NCBI GenBank assembly: GCA_017459315.1
Contig: JAFUDD010000138.1
Span: 1-8,480 of the forward strand
Direction: 5' to 3'
DNA: 8,480 bases
DNA from: Clostridia bacterium
GTDB lineage: Bacteria; Bacillota_A; Clostridia; Christensenellales; CAG-138
Numbering within the stretch: the stretch's first letter is position 1; every line of letters starts with the position of its first letter. Shown piece by piece: positions 5,754-8,480 of this stretch. The position numbers and the translations under genes are program-made. The notes beneath the pieces were generated by a model that was not told the origin of the DNA, did no database searches, and saw nothing but the letters and a program-made list of their open reading frames with translations.

Positions 5754-6465
5754 GCTGCTGCTGGATATTCATACGCACACGCTCGCGTCCGGTCACGCCT
5801 ACGGCACCGTGCGGGAAAACGCGCTCGGCGCAAAAGAAAAGGGCTTGGTCGGATTGGGCATCAGCGAGCACGGCCCCGGCATGCCCGGCACCTGCGATCC
5901 GATCTATTTCGGGAACCTGCACGCGATCCCGCGCAAGCTCTATGGCGTCAGCATCTATTACGGCGTCGAGAACAACATGCTAAACGACGGCACCATGTCC
6001 TTGGACGACCGCTATCTTGCTTACTTGGATTACAACATCGTCGGCATCCACGGCGGGCTGCTCTATCAGGATCAGGGGATCGTCAAGAACACGGACAACC
6101 TGATCCGCTGTATGCAGAACCCGAAAACGTTCTTCGTGTCGCACCCGGACGACGGCGGGTTCCCCCTCGATTATGACGCTGTCGTGCAGGCGGCCAAAGA
6201 ATACGGTGTCGCGCTGGAAGTGAACAACCCGCACGTGAAATACCCGTGGCGCAAAAACTGTCTGGAGAATATCCATACCTATCTTGCGCTTTGTATGCAG
6301 CACCGCGTGCCGATCTTCGTCGGCTCCGACGCACACGATCCGTCGCAGGTCGGGAGCTTCGACGAGGCGATCGCCCTGCTCGACGAAATCGGCTTCGACG
6401 AGGATCTGATTCTCAACAATTCCGAGACCAAATTCCGCCGGTTTATCGGCATGCCGACGGACTGA
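5743..6465 (+). CDS. PHP-domain metal-dependent phosphoesterase (YcdX-like)
   Basis: A 240-residue PHP-superfamily protein with the metal-binding set in order: H10 and H12 in DIHTHT, H18, E42-H43 in ISEHGP, E76 in GVENNM, H103 in GIHGG, H134 in SHPDDGG, and D196/H198 in VGSDAHD. This is the trinuclear-metal pattern of YcdX-like and histidinol-phosphatase-like phosphoesterases; size (YcdX is about 245 residues) favours the former. Substrate unknown. The start at 5743 begins just before the DIHTHT motif and has GGAG nine bases upstream; it overlaps the end of the hydrolase gene by 11 bp, so its translation may normally be coupled to that gene and could suffer from the TAG there. An upstream start at 5677 would only add residues unlike the family. 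The following gene starts 31 bp after the TGA. Confidence 0.9.
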   Translation: MKNKLLLDIHTHTLASGHAYGTVRENALGAKEKGLVGLGISEHGPGMPGTCDPIYFGNLHAIPRKLYGVSIYYGVENNMLNDGTMSLDDRYLAYLDYNIVGIHGGLLYQDQGIVKNTDNLIRCMQNPKTFFVSHPDDGGFPLDYDAVVQAAKEYGVALEVNNPHVKYPWRKNCLENIHTYLALCMQHRVPIFVGSDAHDPSQVGSFDEAIALLDEIGFDEDLILNNSETKFRRFIGMPTD

Positions 6466-6496
6466 ACACGTGGAAAACAGAAAGGAGTGACCGCCG

Positions 6497-7258
6497 ATGG
6501 TTGATATTTTTCCGCTGACGATTCCGGAACTCACCGAAAACGAAGAAAGAACCGCTTATGTCTATGTGCCCGATATTCCCGATACGCGTTTTCCCGTGCT
6601 GTATATGTTCGACGGGCAAAACCTGTTCTTCGATCATACGGCGTCGTTCGGCAAAAGCTGGGGACTTTTGCGGTATCTGGAGCAGACAAAGCTGCCGTTA
6701 ATCGTCGCATCCGTCGCCTGCAACACGCATCCGGAAAGCTACCGTCTCGGCGGACGGTTTTCCGAATACAGCCCCTTCACGTTTGACGACGAACGCTTCG
6801 GGCACATTGAGGGCCACGGCAAGATCACGATGGACTGGCTGACCCAAACGTTCAAGCCCTATATCGACGCGCATTATCCGACGCGTCCCGAACGAAAATA
6901 CACGTTCATCGGCGGCAGCTCGATGGGCGGACTGATGACGCTGTATGCGATCACCAACTACAACGCCGTTTTCTCACGCGGGGCGGCGCTGTCGCCCGCC
7001 ACGTATTTCTCCTCGAAGGAGGTCATGGATATGATCCGCTCCGCCGAGGTCGCGCGGGACACGGTTTTATACATCGACTACGGCGAAAAGGAGCTGTTCG
7101 ACAGCCCGGCGGAAAAGGACTTCCGTGAGGCGGTTTCGCTTTTGCAGGAAAAGCGGATCCTGCTGGAAAGCCGTATCGTGCCGAACGGGATTCATTCCGA
7201 GGTCACATGGGAGAAGCAGGTGCCGTTCCTGCTGAACGCGCTGTTTTACGAGCTGTGA
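6497..7258 (+). CDS. Putative esterase, PF00756 (esterase D / Fes-like) alpha/beta hydrolase
   Basis: A 253-residue protein. N-terminal part carries FPVLYMFDGQNLF (32-44), typical of the putative esterase family that includes esterase D and the siderophore esterases Fes/IroE. The nucleophile elbow is FIGGSSMGGLM with S142; candidate acid D194 in LYIDYGEKE; histidine H233 in NGIHSEVTW. No signal peptide, so cytosolic. All triad residues are present and the length suits the family. AAAGGAG (6481-6487) lies nine bases before the ATG. It is the second hydrolase in the cluster, yet of a different subfamily from the interrupted one, so it is not a duplicate of it. A role in cleaving an ester ligand brought in by the adjacent ABC transporter is an inference from position only. 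Confidence 0.87.
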   Translation: MVDIFPLTIPELTENEERTAYVYVPDIPDTRFPVLYMFDGQNLFFDHTASFGKSWGLLRYLEQTKLPLIVASVACNTHPESYRLGGRFSEYSPFTFDDERFGHIEGHGKITMDWLTQTFKPYIDAHYPTRPERKYTFIGGSSMGGLMTLYAITNYNAVFSRGAALSPATYFSSKEVMDMIRSAEVARDTVLYIDYGEKELFDSPAEKDFREAVSLLQEKRILLESRIVPNGIHSEVTWEKQVPFLLNALFYEL

Positions 7259-7265
7259 GTTGTTT

Positions 7266-7284
7266 CCCTTGCAAAGGGTTTTGC
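7266..7284 (+). terminator. Weak hairpin, possible attenuator
   Basis: CCCTT-GCA-AAGGG (7266-7278) followed by TTTT (7279-7282), in the 67-bp gap between the esterase and the ABC gene. An alternative pairing GCAAA (7271-7275) with TTTGC (7280-7284) competes with it. The stem is short, so at most partial termination is expected. Confidence 0.3.
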
Positions 7285-7317
7285 ATTCTCCTTGAACACT
7301 AAACAGAGAGGAAGCGT

Positions 7318-7328
7318 ATGCACACATG
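7318..7328 (+). promoter_or_regulatory. Three-codon leader ORF overlapping the ABC transporter start
   Basis: ATG-CAC-ACA-TGA (7318-7329) ends on a TGA that overlaps the ABC gene's ATG (7326) as ATGA. The only RBS, GAGAGGAAG (7305-7313), is ideally placed for the 7318 ATG and about 13 bases away from the 7326 ATG. The main gene may thus be translated by re-initiation after the minicistron, or simply tolerate a long spacing. Confidence 0.35.
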
Positions 7329-8480
7329 AACAACAAGACAAAACCGTCCGTGTGGAAAAATTATTTTTCCATGCTGCGCCATGCGGGACTGCCGTGGGTG
7401 CTGATGATCGTCTGCTTTGTGCTGAGCCTGCTGGTGTCGATCCTGACGCTTGCGCTCGCCAATCAGCTTGCCGTCGTTTTGCAGGATAACGTGCCGATCC
7501 GGTCTGTCGTTCCGGAGATCTGGAAGCTGATCGCGGTCATCATCGGCGGCATCGGCTGCATGATCGCAGGCTCGCATCTGCAGGGCATCGTGACGGCACA
7601 GATCGACCGCAACGTGCAAAAGTACGCGGTCGGCAAGGTGCTGCATCTGAAAACGAAGGATCTGGAAGCGACCGATACGCGTGAGTTCATCACCCGACTG
7701 ACCGATGATACGACGAAGAATGCCCCGTTTCTGATCGAGCTTGCGATCAACGAGATCCCGCGCCTGTTCTATCTGGTCGGCGCGATCATCTCCGTAGCTC
7801 AGATGGGACAGCCCACGCTTCTCGGCGCGATGTTTCTGCTGATTCCCGGCATTCTGATTTTGGCGTTTCTGTCCGGCCTCATCACCTTCCGCAACCGGAA
7901 CAAGATCCAGACACGTCTTGCCGCCGTGACCGCCCGCCTTGCGGAGAAGATCGACAATGTCGAGCTGATCAAGTCCTACGGCGCGGAGGAAAAGGAGATC
8001 GAATCCGGCAACAAGGTGCTCGACGAGCTGAACAAGGTTCGCAAGGAGGGCGCGCTGGTCGATCACGTCAATCAGCTCATCAGCCATTTTATTTGGTTCA
8101 TCGACATTATCATCATTGTCGTACCGCCGACGCTTTTGATGTTCAACGGCGCCATCGACCGCGCCATGTACGCCGCCTATATCCTGCTGGTCTCTAAGTT
8201 TGAAACCAATGTCAAGGACCACTTAAAGGTGTGGGTCGCGCTGAAGGAAGCGCAGGGCGCAACGCGCCGCCTGTCCGCCGTGCTGCAGCTGGACGACGAA
8301 ACCGACGCCAAAGCGACCGGCGCGCTTTCCTCCGGCGACATCGTGTTTGACAATGTTTCCTTTGCCTACGGCGAGGAATATGTGCTGAAGGACCTTTCGT
8401 TCACGATCCCGCAGGGGAAAAAGACCGGCATCGTCGGGCTGTCCGGCTCCGGCAAGTCCACGGTGCTGAATCTGATCGAA
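7326..8480 (+). CDS. ABC transporter with fused permease and ATPase domains, partial
   Basis: The frame opens at ATG 7326 ([17 protein letters not shown]) and stays open for 385 codons to the window end. The membrane domain has helices around residues 21-45, 65-83, 147-160, 165-188 and 255-275, with the cytoplasmic coupling-loop feature [17 protein letters not shown] (208-224). The ATPase domain begins about residue 338 ([23 protein letters not shown]) and has Walker [10 protein letters not shown] (371-379); Walker B and the signature motif lie beyond the window. This half-transporter type normally works as a dimer, often with a second similar subunit encoded next door. Such fused proteins are usually exporters, but the family also includes siderophore importers (YbtPQ, IrtAB). 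With AraC and an esterase upstream, either role is possible; the direction cannot be read from this sequence. Confidence 0.92.
   Translation, partial: MNNKTKPSVWKNYFSMLRHAGLPWVLMIVCFVLSLLVSILTLALANQLAVVLQDNVPIRSVVPEIWKLIAVIIGGIGCMIAGSHLQGIVTAQIDRNVQKYAVGKVLHLKTKDLEATDTREFITRLTDDTTKNAPFLIELAINEIPRLFYLVGAIISVAQMGQPTLLGAMFLLIPGILILAFLSGLITFRNRNKIQTRLAAVTARLAEKIDNVELIKSYGAEEKEIESGNKVLDELNKVRKEGALVDHVNQLISHFIWFIDIIIIVVPPTLLMFNGAIDRAMYAAYILLVSKFETNVKDHLKVWVALKEAQGATRRLSAVLQLDDETDAKATGALSSGDIVFDNVSFAYGEEYVLKDLSFTIPQGKKTGIVGLSGSGKSTVLNLIE

Noticed and set aside
7299..8222. 307-residue open frame on the minus strand
   Set aside because: Antisense to the ABC transporter; the translation is rich in H, D, Q and R with no domain, typical of a shadow frame.

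Overview
The window looks like a chromosomal segment of an uncultured gut-type Clostridia (Oscillospiraceae/Christensenellales-like). This is inferred from strong AGGAGG-type ribosome binding sites, sigma-A promoters with 17-bp spacers, and the protein families present (AIM24, Phd/Doc, LytTR-type receiver, AlbA_2, AraC, two-domain ABC transporter). Base composition changes across the window: the left and middle parts (about 1-3800) are more AT-rich and full of broken genes, while 3815-8480 is GC-richer and densely coding.

Left part (1-2145). A decayed membrane-protein N-terminus with its own promoter and RBS (146-325, in-frame TAA) is followed by a type II toxin-antitoxin operon on the minus strand. 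That operon is a Phd/YefM-like antitoxin overlapping a Doc/Fic toxin by ATGA, with a promoter containing a palindrome. An intact AIM24-family gene follows on the plus strand, with two candidate tandem promoters and a clear rho-independent terminator.

Middle part (2139-3810). This is a gene graveyard on the minus strand. It holds a response regulator cut off after its receiver domain, an AlbA_2-domain protein cut off after about 96 recognisable residues, and a short lipoprotein-like fragment. The response-regulator and AlbA_2 fragments each keep a convincing promoter and RBS. A 35-codon ORF with its own promoter sits where the DNA-binding domain of the response regulator should be.

Right part (3758-8480). 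An AraC-type regulator is followed by a co-directional cluster: an HSL-type alpha/beta hydrolase interrupted by one in-frame TAG, a PHP-domain metallophosphoesterase overlapping it by 11 bp, a second esterase of the PF00756 (Fes/esterase D-like) type, and an ABC transporter with fused membrane and ATPase domains that runs off the window just after Walker A. AraC control, two esterases and a fused ABC transporter together suggest uptake or export of an esterified small molecule (a siderophore-like ligand is one candidate) with intracellular hydrolysis; this is inference only. I see no CRISPR array, rRNA, tRNA or intact mobile element.
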